Origin: Lactobacillales bacterium
GTDB lineage: Bacteria; Bacillota; Bacilli; Lactobacillales; Streptococcaceae
NCBI GenBank assembly: GCA_031257815.1
Contig: JAIRNX010000144.1
Coordinates: 1-7,510, forward strand
Direction of reading: 5' to 3'
DNA length: 7,510 nt
The notes beneath the pieces are model-generated. The model had not been told where the DNA came from. It did no database searches and worked only from the letters and a program-made list of their open reading frames with translations. How positions within the stretch are numbered: position 1 is the first letter of the stretch; every line of letters starts with the position of its first letter. A program made the translations under genes and the position numbers. Shown here in pieces: positions 1 to 6,785 of this stretch.

Positions 1-1
1 A

Positions 2-157
2 GGGAATTTAGATATTTTTGGCGTGCAAATAATAGCAGAAAAATTAAATGAATTGCCTTTACCTTATAAGTTTGACGTTCTTTCATACAAAGAAATTCAA
101 AATACCAATTTGCTCAGTCATATAAAAAAATTTGGTGTTTTGATATATGAAAAGTAG
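2..157 (+). CDS. MNT-type nucleotidyltransferase domain protein, C-terminal end (partial)
   Basis: The gene enters from the left edge. Frame 2 is open from base 2 to the TAG at 155-157 and gives 51 residues, beginning GNLDIFGV and ending HIKKFGVLIYEK. The pattern LPLPYKFDVLSYKEIQN followed by a terminal H-I-x-x-x-G-x-x-I-Y-E-K is typical of the C-terminus of small (about 100-residue) minimal nucleotidyltransferases of the MntA/HI0073 type. In that family these proteins often pair with a HEPN or substrate-binding partner and can act as the antitoxin half of HEPN/MNT modules. The nucleotide-binding G-S and D-x-D motifs lie outside the window, so activity cannot be judged. No partner gene follows: the terminus of an IS begins about 8 bases after the stop. 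A partner, if present, must be upstream. The family call is made from the tail only. Confidence 0.6.
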   Translation, partial: GNLDIFGVQIIAEKLNELPLPYKFDVLSYKEIQNTNLLSHIKKFGVLIYEK

Positions 158-164
158 AGAATAC

Positions 165-186
165 TTAGAACCTGTTAACTTGTCTC
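165..186 (+). repeat. IS terminal inverted repeat, left copy
   Basis: This 22-bp stretch is the exact reverse complement of 2597-2618. The core shared with other sites in the window is GAACCTGTTAAC. The first 11 bases (TTAGAACCTGT) recur at 6359-6369, and 2200-2212 repeats AGAACcTGTTAAC with one change. Confidence 0.85.
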
Positions 187-202
187 ATAAAACTGTTATA
201 AT
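180..202 (+). promoter_or_regulatory. Probable IS transposase promoter (-10 box)
   Basis: A perfect TATAAT lies at 197-202, 29 bases before the transposase ATG at 232. No good -35 box is spaced correctly. TTAACT at 175-180, inside the terminal repeat, has a 16-bp spacer and is the nearest candidate. A weak ribosome site (ATAGGATG) precedes the ATG. Confidence 0.35.
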
Positions 203-231
203 CTATACAAAAACAAGATAGGATGATTATT

Positions 232-1011
232 ATGAAATACCCAAGTGACATAAGCCGTGAAGATTTTGAAAACATCCGACCTTAAGCTAGAAAGCTTTAA
301 AAAGCGAACCAATCCTCGCATTTATGGATCCGTATGACATTTTCTGCGCAGTTTTGTATGTTGTTAAAACTTATCTGTCAGTGGCGTGCTGTCTTACGAT
401 TATCCGCGCTGGGAAGTAAGTTTACAGACATTTCAAACAATGGAAAACCCCACGAGCAGATGCTAACATTACTCGAAGAACTTTTAAAAAAACTGTAATT
501 AGCCTTCGTGAAGCTGATGGTCATAAGGCAGATACAACGTTTTCATGCCCCCGCGCAGAGCGTTAAAAATGCTGATACTGCTGAAGAAAAAGGTTATGAT
601 GGCGGCAAGAAGGTTTCCGATATCAAGCGTCACATTGCTGTTGATACCAACTTTTCCTCATGCGATTCAGGGGAGGGCGGCGAATATTTCTGATCAAGCC
701 GGAGCGATTGAGATGCTTGAAGAATCTCGAGATCATGCTTCTTTGCCTAGAATAGAAAATATTCTTTTAGATGGTGGCTATACAGGACAGCCGTTTGCGG
801 ATAAGATTAGAGAAATTTTAAATTGCTCGTTGAGGTTGTAAAGCGCTCAGATGTTGGTATGTTTAAAGTGATTCCAAAGCGCTGGGTAGTGGAGCGGTGC
901 TTTGCAAGGCCCCAAAAATATCGGCGGCTGTTCAAAAATGTTGAACGAAAAATTCCAACGAGTAAGCAAATGGTCGTGCTGGCATTTTTGTCTATTCTTA
1001 TAAAGAGATGA
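232..1011 (+). pseudogene. IS5-family transposase, multiply frameshifted
   Basis: The reading starts at ATG 232 with MKYPSDISREDFENIRP and stops at once (TAA 283-285). The rest is recovered only by changing frame: LESFKKRTNPRIY from 287, then DPYDIFCAVLYVVK around 330-370, QWR at 379, YDYPRWEV from 395, KQWKTPRADANITRRTFKK from 435, AQSVKNADTAEEKGYDGGKK from about 556, HAIQGRAANISDQ from about 657 and the DGGYTGQPFAD block near 770-800. The last frame carries VIPKRWVVERCF and ends at TGA 1009-1011. That is about eight frame changes over a protein of roughly 260 residues. The second catalytic Asp (LLDGGYTG) and the Glu (RWVVER) are still visible. The first catalytic Asp, expected just before QSVKN as D-S-Q-S-V, is replaced by A-P-A-Q-S-V. 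The gene is dead, and its decay is old rather than a single recent lesion. Confidence 0.9.
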
Positions 1012-1056
1012 GATCGTTAATGCGTTGCTTTTCATTTTTCATAATGCAATTTGAAT

Positions 1057-1086
1057 TTGACAATTATCCGGTTAGCATTGTATGAT
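1057..1086 (+). promoter_or_regulatory. Promoter of the hrcA heat-shock operon
   Basis: A consensus -35 box TTGACA lies at 1057-1062. After an 18-bp spacer comes TATGAT at 1081-1086, a good vegetative sigma-A -10 box. Transcription would start near 1092-1094, so the CIRCE operator lies immediately at the start of the transcript, the usual arrangement for HrcA repression. The eroded end of the upstream IS stops about 27 bp before the -35 box. Confidence 0.75.
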
Positions 1087-1096
1087 AAATAAGTAA

Positions 1097-1123
1097 TTAG
1101 CACTCTCGATATTAGAGTGCTAA
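1097..1123 (+). promoter_or_regulatory. CIRCE operator (HrcA binding site)
   Basis: This is a perfect inverted repeat of the canonical form: arm TTAGCACTC at 1097-1105, 9-nt spacer TCGATATTA at 1106-1114, arm GAGTGCTAA at 1115-1123. Both arms match the 9-9-9 CIRCE consensus exactly. In Firmicutes, HrcA binds this site as a dimer when GroEL keeps it folded, and releases it in heat shock. It lies between the -10 box and the hrcA ribosome site. I found no second CIRCE in the window, in particular none before grpE or dnaJ. Confidence 0.97.
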
Positions 1124-1150
1124 TTTGAGGATTTGTTTGGGGTGAACCAT

Positions 1151-2200
1151 ATGTTATCTGATCGGCAACTACAAATACTTGGTTTTATTGTTCAGCAGTA
1201 TACTGTGGATCATGCTCCGATTGGTTCTAAGCGATTAATGGAAGAAGGGATAAACGCTTCTTCAGCAACTATCCGCAATGATATGAGTTTTCTTGAGGAG
1301 CTTGGTTTATTGCAAAAAAATCATACTTCTTCAGGTCGGATTCCTAGTTTGCAAGGTTTTCGCTATTATGTGGATCATCTGTTAGAAATTGATATGCTAA
1401 ATAATGAACAATTGCAAACAATTCATAACTCCCTGCAAGGGCAATTTTCTGAAATTAGTGAACTTATCCAAAGGTCTGCCAGAGCTTTATCTGATTTAAC
1501 TAATTACACTACTGTTGCTTTTGGTTTAGATTTTGAATCACAAGTTTTAGTAGATTTTCGGATTATGATGTTAAATGTTCATCAAGCTTTAGTTGTGATT
1601 ATTACAGATGGCGGCCCTGTTGAAAGTAATGTTGTAACTTTGCCATATGGCATTTTTCGTGAAGATTTAGATATTTTAACAAAAGTGATTCATGATCGTT
1701 TGCTTAGCAAGAAAATGACTAGCGTTTATAGCAAGTTGCGAACAGAGTTTCCAATGATTTTGCAGCGATATTTTACAGATCCTCAAAGGATGATTTATTT
1801 ACTAGAGAGTTTGTGGAAGAATGTATTTGCTGAAGATGTTTATGTCAGTGGCTGTATGAATTTATTGGACTACGATTTTGTTTATACGCCATTAGAATTT
1901 AAACATCTATATTCGTTTTTCGGTGATCTTAAGCAAGTGGCACGTTTAGTGAAAGAAACTCAGCAAGATATGGATGAATTCAATATTCGGATTGGTGAAG
2001 AGTTGGGAAATGAATTATTTGCAAATATGAGTTTGTTAACAGTAAACTATGATGTTGCAGGGCATGGTAGCGGTATATTAGCAATCCTTGGTCCAGCCAA
2101 TATGCATTATAATAAAATGTTAGGTTTACTTTATGCATTTAAAAAAGAATTGGCTAGTCGATTGGCGGAATATTATCGATATCTCGACAGTGCACAATAA
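1151..2200 (+). CDS. hrcA: Heat-inducible transcription repressor HrcA
   Basis: HrcA represses class I heat-shock genes by binding CIRCE, and a perfect CIRCE lies 28 bp upstream, so the gene is autoregulated. The protein is 349 residues, normal for the family. Residues 1-66 form the winged-helix DNA-binding region, with the hallmarks PIGSKRLMEEG (23-33), SSATIRNDMSFLEELGLL (37-54) and SSGRIPS (60-66). The remainder is the dimerisation and GAF-like HrcA domain, including RIGEELGNELF and the late GSGILAILGP. I chose ATG 1151 because GGGGTG at 1139-1144 gives a 6-nt spacing and the family begins M-L-x-x-R-Q. An in-frame TTG at 1133 would place the ribosome site inside the gene. The stop TAA (2198-2200) also serves as the target duplication of the element that separates hrcA from grpE. 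Confidence 0.96.
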   Translation: MLSDRQLQILGFIVQQYTVDHAPIGSKRLMEEGINASSATIRNDMSFLEELGLLQKNHTSSGRIPSLQGFRYYVDHLLEIDMLNNEQLQTIHNSLQGQFSEISELIQRSARALSDLTNYTTVAFGLDFESQVLVDFRIMMLNVHQALVVIITDGGPVESNVVTLPYGIFREDLDILTKVIHDRLLSKKMTSVYSKLRTEFPMILQRYFTDPQRMIYLLESLWKNVFAEDVYVSGCMNLLDYDFVYTPLEFKHLYSFFGDLKQVARLVKETQQDMDEFNIRIGEELGNELFANMSLLTVNYDVAGHGSGILAILGPANMHYNKMLGLLYAFKKELASRLAEYYRYLDSAQ

Positions 2201-2326
2201 GAACGTGTTAACGATCTTGGAGTAATGAATGATCCCGTTACACAGCTTACAAACCTACAAACCAAGCAGAGCTTGGAAGATGCAAGTAACCCGACAAATT
2301 TTTGGCTATTTTTCCGTATTTTTTCG

Positions 2327-2394
2327 TTAAAAAACCTGCCCTCTTCCTTACGATTTGTTCAAGTTTTACTTGATTACAAATCGCAAGGAACGGG
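2327..2394 (+). repeat. Hairpin module, copy A, inside the MITE-like element
   Basis: The copy opens with TTAAAAAACCTG (2327-2338). It then forms a long hairpin: arm TTCCTTACGATTTGT (2344-2358), 17-nt loop TCAAGTTTTACTTGATT (2359-2375), arm ACAAATCGCAAGGAA (2376-2390). The 15-bp stem has a single A/C mismatch. The loop can pair internally (TCAAG with CTTGA). ACGGG follows at the outer end. A diverged second copy lies about 190 bp downstream. There is no T-run after the stem, so it does not read as an intrinsic terminator. Confidence 0.65.
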
Positions 2395-2411
2395 AGCCTC
2401 GATTTAGAACC

Positions 2412-2437
2412 AACGCTTACGCTAACCTGCGTTTTTT
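2412..2437 (+). terminator. Weak terminator-like hairpin inside the MITE-like element
   Basis: AACGC (2412-2416) pairs with GCGTT (2429-2433), and TTA with TAA can stack inside the loop with a small bulge. TTTT follows directly (2434-2437). The stem is short, so termination would be partial at best. If it works, it would reduce read-through from the CIRCE promoter into grpE-dnaK-dnaJ. Confidence 0.3.
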
Positions 2438-2518
2438 GACAGAAAACTTCCTATAGTCGCTTTTCTTTTATCCGACACCTGAAAGTCGTACTTTAAGCCT
2501 CAAACTACGAAAAAAAGC

Positions 2519-2586
2519 TTAAAAAACCTGGCAGGTTTACTAAATTGTTTTGAGCTTACTTGCTTACAATTTGTATAAACGGGGTT
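2519..2586 (+). repeat. Hairpin module, copy B, inside the MITE-like element
   Basis: This is a diverged direct copy of 2327-2394. It shares TTAAAAAACCTG (2519-2530), TTGTT, TTACTTG, TTACAA and the trailing ACGGG in the same order. Here the hairpin is arm AAATTGT (2542-2548), 17-nt loop TTTGAGCTTACTTGCTT (2549-2565), arm ACAATTT (2566-2572). The loop is the same length as in copy A. At two stem positions both partners have changed while pairing is kept (T-A to A-T, and G-C to A-T). A second small palindrome, AAACCT-GGC-AGGTTT (2524-2538), occurs only in this copy. Confidence 0.55.
2550..2579 (+). promoter_or_regulatory. Possible promoter for grpE-dnaK-dnaJ within the MITE-like element
   Basis: TTGAGC (2550-2555) and TATAAA (2574-2579) are separated by 18 bp and point toward grpE, whose start is 63 bases further on. 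The -10 box is one base from consensus and the -35 is moderate. No CIRCE accompanies it, so any transcript from it would escape HrcA. In AT-rich DNA such matches are common, so this is only a candidate. Confidence 0.35.
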
Positions 2587-2596
2587 CATTTCACTA

Positions 2597-2618
2597 GAGA
2601 CAAGTTAACAGGTTCTAA
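2597..2618 (-). repeat. IS terminal inverted repeat, right copy
   Basis: This is the exact reverse complement of 165-186 over 22 bp, and it forms the right end of the element between hrcA and grpE. It stops 9 bases before the grpE Shine-Dalgarno sequence, so the grpE translation signal was left intact. Confidence 0.85.
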
Positions 2619-2627
2619 TAACTAAAA

Positions 2628-2632
2628 AGGAG
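2628..2632 (+). promoter_or_regulatory. grpE ribosome binding site deciding a TTG start
   Basis: AGGAG at 2628-2632 is only 1 nt from the in-frame GTG at 2634 but 10 nt from the TTG at 2643. The spacing therefore favours TTG, which also gives the usual M-S-E-E-K amino terminus of GrpE. Confidence 0.7.
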
Positions 2633-2642
2633 AGTGAAAAGT

Positions 2643-3206
2643 TTGTCAGAAGAAAAAGACGCGTTACAAAAAGAAAACTCTGTTAAAACAAATAATGATG
2701 AAGATTTAAAAGAAGCTTCAGCAGAAAAAGCTGTTGAGGAAGAAATCACAGAAGTTGTTGAGGAACTCGATGAGTTAGCTAAAGCTCAACAGTCGGCAAG
2801 CGAGTGGGAAGATAAATTTATGCGTGCACATGCAGAAATGCAAAACATTCAGCGGCGTTCTCGTGAAGAACGTGAATCATTAGTGCGGTATCGTTCGCAG
2901 GATTTGGCGAAGAAAATCTTGCCTGCTTTGGATAATTTGGAGCGTGCGCTTTTAGAAGAAGCGGATGAGAGCTTGAAAAAAGGAATTCAAATGGTTCAAG
3001 AGAGTTTGATTCAGGCATTGAGGGATGAAGGTGTGCAAGAGATTGAAACGCAAGGAGCAAGGTTTGACCCTACACTTCATATGGCGGTAAAAACGGTAGA
3101 GGCAACAGAGGAGGACCCTGCGGAGACGATCACGCAAGTTCTTCAAAAAGGGTATAAGTTGCACGATCGAGTGTTGCGTCCGACGATGGTGGTTGTGGCG
3201 AAATAG
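2643..3206 (+). CDS. grpE: Nucleotide exchange factor GrpE
   Basis: GrpE is the cytoplasmic dimeric cofactor that opens the DnaK nucleotide site and releases ADP, resetting the Hsp70 cycle. The product is 187 residues from TTG 2643. Residues 1 to about 45 are acidic and charged, typical of the disordered GrpE head. The long helical coiled-coil region follows, with [20 protein letters not shown] and [16 protein letters not shown]. The C-terminal beta domain ends in the family signature [18 protein letters not shown] (170-187), and [10 protein letters not shown] precedes it. An alternative GTG start at 2634 would add three residues. dnaK follows after 47 nt with no terminator, so the two are co-transcribed. 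Upstream, the inserted element separates it from hrcA, so its dependence on the CIRCE promoter is uncertain. Confidence 0.95.
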   Translation: MSEEKDALQKENSVKTNNDEDLKEASAEKAVEEEITEVVEELDELAKAQQSASEWEDKFMRAHAEMQNIQRRSREERESLVRYRSQDLAKKILPALDNLERALLEEADESLKKGIQMVQESLIQALRDEGVQEIETQGARFDPTLHMAVKTVEATEEDPAETITQVLQKGYKLHDRVLRPTMVVVAK

Positions 3207-3232
3207 AAGCGGTGGAATAAAAAATTGATTGA

Positions 3233-5095
<1,863 letters not shown>

Positions 5096-5104
5096 AAAAG
5101 TTTA

Positions 5105-5135
5105 CCTACCTTTCTAATGGATGGTAGGCAGTTTT
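5105..5135 (+). terminator. Weak hairpin between dnaK and dnaJ
   Basis: CCTACC (5105-5110) pairs with GGTAGG (5123-5128), followed by CAGTTTTA. The 6-bp stem, the 12-nt loop and the interrupted T-run make it a poor terminator. It more likely trims or stabilises the dnaK transcript, or partly attenuates dnaJ, keeping DnaJ below DnaK. Confidence 0.4.
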
Positions 5136-5153
5136 ATATAGTTATTATATTAT

Positions 5154-5160
5154 GGAGGGG
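5154..5160 (+). promoter_or_regulatory. dnaJ ribosome binding site deciding a GTG start
   Basis: GGAGGGG lies 9 nt before GTG 5170. The in-frame ATGs at 5152, 5161 and 5164 overlap, abut or lie only 3 nt from it, so they are poorly placed. Confidence 0.65.
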
Positions 5161-5169
5161 ATGATGTTC

Positions 5170-6327
5170 GTGGCAAACAAGCACGATTATTACGAAGTCT
5201 TAGGTCTTTCTAAAGGCGCAACAGAGCAAGAGATTAAAAAGGCTTATCGTAAGTTATCAAAAAAATATCATCCAGATATTAATCAAGTAGCCGGTGCTGA
5301 AGAGAAGTTTAAAGAAATTTCTGAAGCCTATGAGATTTTAAGTGATCCACAAAAACGTGCAGCCTATGATCAGTATGGTTTTGCCGGAACGGATCCAAAT
5401 TATGGTGGCGGTAGTGGTTTTTCTGGCTTTGGTGGGCAAGGTTTTAGCGGCTTTTCAAGTAGTAGTTTTGGCGGTTTTGAAGACATTTTTGAAAGTTTCT
5501 TTGGTGGCAGTGGCGGGCGTAGTTCTAGCCCTAATACTGCACGAGCCGGAGCGGATTTACAGTATTCGATCAATTTGACTTTTGAGGAAGCAATTTTTGG
5601 AATTGAAAAAGAAATTAAATATACACGTGAAGATGAGTGTCATACATGTCACGGATCAGGAGCTAAGCCTGGCACAAGTCCTGTGACTTGTTTAAAGTGT
5701 CATGGTACAGGACAAATCAATGTTGAGCGCCAAACACCACTTGGGCGAATGGTTTCTCAACAAGTTTGTAATGTCTGTCATGGTACCGGAAAAGAAATTA
5801 GAGAAAAGTGTTCAACTTGCCATGGCTCAGGTCATGAGTCAAGACAGCATAAAGTTAAGGTTAATGTCCCAGCTGGGGTTGAAAATGGACAACAAATGCG
5901 TTTGCAAAATCAAGGAGAAGCGGGCAGTAACGGCGGACCTTACGGAGATTTATATGTGATTTTCCGTGTTGCGGAAAGTGATATCTTTGAGCGCGATGGC
6001 TCAGAAATTTTTTATGAGCTACCGCTAAACTTTGCGCAAGTTGCTTTAGGAGATGAGGTGGCAGTACCGACAGTGCATGGGGATGTAAAATTAAAAATTC
6101 CTGCCGGAACGCAAACAGGGACGAACTTCCGTCTTCGTGGTAAAGGTGCTTCCAAATTGCGTGGTAGCGGCAATGGCGATGAACATGTGGTAGTCAAAGT
6201 TATGACGCCGAAAAACTTAAACCAAAAGCAAAAAGAGGCCTTGCGTAGTTTTGCTGAAACTTCTGGCTATGAACATCCAAATGAAAATAAAAGTGAAGGC
6301 TTCTTTGATAAATTTAAGAAAAGATGA
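5170..6327 (+). CDS. dnaJ: Chaperone protein DnaJ (Hsp40, class A)
   Basis: DnaJ captures unfolded proteins, delivers them to DnaK and stimulates its ATPase. The product is 385 residues from GTG 5170. The J domain spans about residues 5-70 with the essential HPD at 34-36 (KKYHPDINQ). A glycine/phenylalanine-rich linker covers about 78-125, with [15 protein letters not shown]. Four CxxCxGxG zinc motifs at about 157-221 ([32 protein letters not shown]) are all intact. The C-terminal substrate-binding domains follow, including [22 protein letters not shown] at about residues 233-254 and the LRGKG motif. It is a full class A DnaJ. I chose GTG because it gives the usual M-A-N-K-x-D-Y-Y-E start and the ribosome site is correctly spaced. 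The upstream in-frame ATG at 5152 would add six residues. It is the last gene of the operon, 74 nt after dnaK. Confidence 0.96.
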   Translation: MANKHDYYEVLGLSKGATEQEIKKAYRKLSKKYHPDINQVAGAEEKFKEISEAYEILSDPQKRAAYDQYGFAGTDPNYGGGSGFSGFGGQGFSGFSSSSFGGFEDIFESFFGGSGGRSSSPNTARAGADLQYSINLTFEEAIFGIEKEIKYTREDECHTCHGSGAKPGTSPVTCLKCHGTGQINVERQTPLGRMVSQQVCNVCHGTGKEIREKCSTCHGSGHESRQHKVKVNVPAGVENGQQMRLQNQGEAGSNGGPYGDLYVIFRVAESDIFERDGSEIFYELPLNFAQVALGDEVAVPTVHGDVKLKIPAGTQTGTNFRLRGKGASKLRGSGNGDEHVVVKVMTPKNLNQKQKEALRSFAETSGYEHPNENKSEGFFDKFKKR

Positions 6328-6352
6328 AAATCTTTTAAAAAATTAAATTTTT
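6319..6352 (+). terminator. Possible terminator at the end of dnaJ
   Basis: AAAAGAT (6319-6325) and ATCTTTT (6330-6336) form a perfect 7-bp stem closed by a GAAA tetraloop, overlapping the dnaJ stop codon. An A-run, TTAAA and a five-T run (6348-6352) follow. The stem is AT-rich and lacks an immediate U-tract, so efficiency is doubtful. It is the only terminator candidate before the transporter remnant. Confidence 0.4.
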
Positions 6353-6358
6353 GATTAT

Positions 6359-6379
6359 TTAGAACCTGTCTACTATCTC
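6359..6379 (+). repeat. Solo IS-terminus-like sequence
   Basis: TTAGAACCTGT (6359-6369) is identical to the first 11 bases of the IS terminus at 165. The continuation CTACTATCTC resembles TAACTTGTCTC with one gap. It stands alone, with no transposase or opposite end nearby, and abuts the truncated transporter sequence. It is probably the scar of a related element, but chance cannot be excluded. Confidence 0.45.
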
Positions 6380-6781
6380 CATTGTTTTATTAATGTTCTT
6401 GCTTAAGCAGCTAACGAAAAATTGGACTGTTTTAAAAAGATATGTTTTTGGTGCATTTTTCCATGGATTGAGTTTTATGTTGGCGATGTTAAGCGATAAA
6501 ATGCTGCCAATTATTGTATTCTCAGTTTTGTTTACAATTGGAGAAATGATCAATATTCCTGCAGCCCAAAGCATTCGAGTACAATTAATAAATCCTAAAA
6601 AAATTGGCACCTACTCTGGAGTTTTTTCAGCAGTTACACCAATTGCACAATTGATTGCAAGTATGATTGTTTCTGGCAGCGCTTTTTTGGCAACATCGGT
6701 ATTGTTGTTTTTCTTTTGATTTTTACTCTTTCGCGGTGTTTTTTAACAATTAAAGCGGTCAAAATGCCTAGCTCGTTTTAA
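6363..6781 (+). pseudogene. Major facilitator superfamily transporter, C-terminal remnant
   Basis: The reading from about 6363 (ISIVLLMFLLKQLTKNW) through GEMINIPAAQSIRVQLINP and IGTYSGVFSAVTPIAQLIAS matches the C-terminal half of multidrug-type MFS permeases: hydrophobic helices plus the conserved E-M-I-x-x-P-A/S-x-Q loop. The amino-terminal half is missing, and an in-frame TAG lies at 6360-6362, directly at the IS-like junction. No ribosome site supports the internal ATG at 6393. A second lesion lies downstream. The frame runs into TGA at 6717-6719, whereas the next frame continues FFGNIGIVVFLLIFTL to TAA 6779-6781 and looks like the final helix. Adding one T to the six-T run at 6683-6688 would join them (S-A-F-F-G-N). 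It ends 4 bp from the convergent purD stop. The fragment cannot make a working transporter, and its substrate is unknown. Confidence 0.8.
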
Positions 6782-6785
6782 ACTT

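Larger units (their letters stand above)
165..1030 (+). mobile_element. Degenerate IS5-family insertion sequence
   Basis: The left terminus is intact at 165-186 (TTAGAACCTGTTAACTTG followed by TCTC), next to a recognisable promoter and a transposase start. The right terminus is eroded. From the transposase stop (1009) the bases TGAGATCGTTAATGCGTTGCT align with the expected inverted end TGAGACAAGTTAACAGGTTCT at about 15 of 22 columns with gaps. The total length of about 860 bp fits a single-ORF IS5-family element. The family call rests on transposase motifs (see the pseudogene). The left flank reads TTA, a possible T-N-A type target site, but no matching copy can be identified at the eroded right end. 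The element sits between the nucleotidyltransferase gene and the hrcA promoter, and its right end is about 27 bp from the hrcA -35 box. Confidence 0.8.
2198..2618. mobile_element. MITE-like non-autonomous element between hrcA and grpE
   Basis: A 415-bp body (2201-2615) is bounded by terminal inverted repeats. On the left, GAACGTGTTAAC (2201-2212) matches the reverse complement of the right end GTTAACAGGTTC (2604-2615) at 11 of 12 positions. The right end is extended by GAGACAA (2597-2603), giving a perfect match to the IS terminus at 165-186. Both sides carry TAA (2198-2200 and 2616-2618), a T-N-A duplication of the kind reported for some IS5-family groups. Without the element and one TAA, hrcA's stop and grpE's TTG start would be 24 nt apart, a normal operon junction. 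I see no transposase fragment inside, so an IS relative probably supplied transposase. The only open frame (2225-2407, 60 codons) has no ribosome site or recognisable domain. The rest holds two related hairpins, a weak terminator-like hairpin and a possible promoter, annotated separately. Confidence 0.75.

Noticed and set aside
2225..2407. 60-codon open frame in the hrcA-grpE spacer
   Set aside because: It lies inside the MITE-like element, has no ribosome site, shows no domain, and its sequence is explained by T-rich DNA and hairpin copy A.
2519..2540. AAACCT-GGC-AGGTTT palindrome as an intrinsic terminator
   Set aside because: The stem is only 6 bp and is followed by ACTAAATTG rather than a T-run.
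5342..5959. Alternative-frame plus-strand frames within dnaJ
   Set aside because: They overlap the intact DnaJ frame, and their valine- and glycine-rich makeup is the shifted Gly/Phe linker.
6359..6719. Intact small membrane protein starting at ATG 6393
   Set aside because: There is no ribosome site. The sequence matches the interior of MFS permeases, and homologous sequence continues both upstream of the ATG and in another frame past the stop.
6755..6763. GGTCAAA half-site resembling a CtsR box
   Set aside because: CtsR needs a tandem heptamer. Only one copy is present, and it lies inside a decayed gene far from any promoter.
6750..6781. TTAAAGCG/CGTTTTAA inverted repeat as a purD terminator
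   Set aside because: On the minus strand the stem has a C/A mismatch and no U-tract follows, so it is not a credible terminator.
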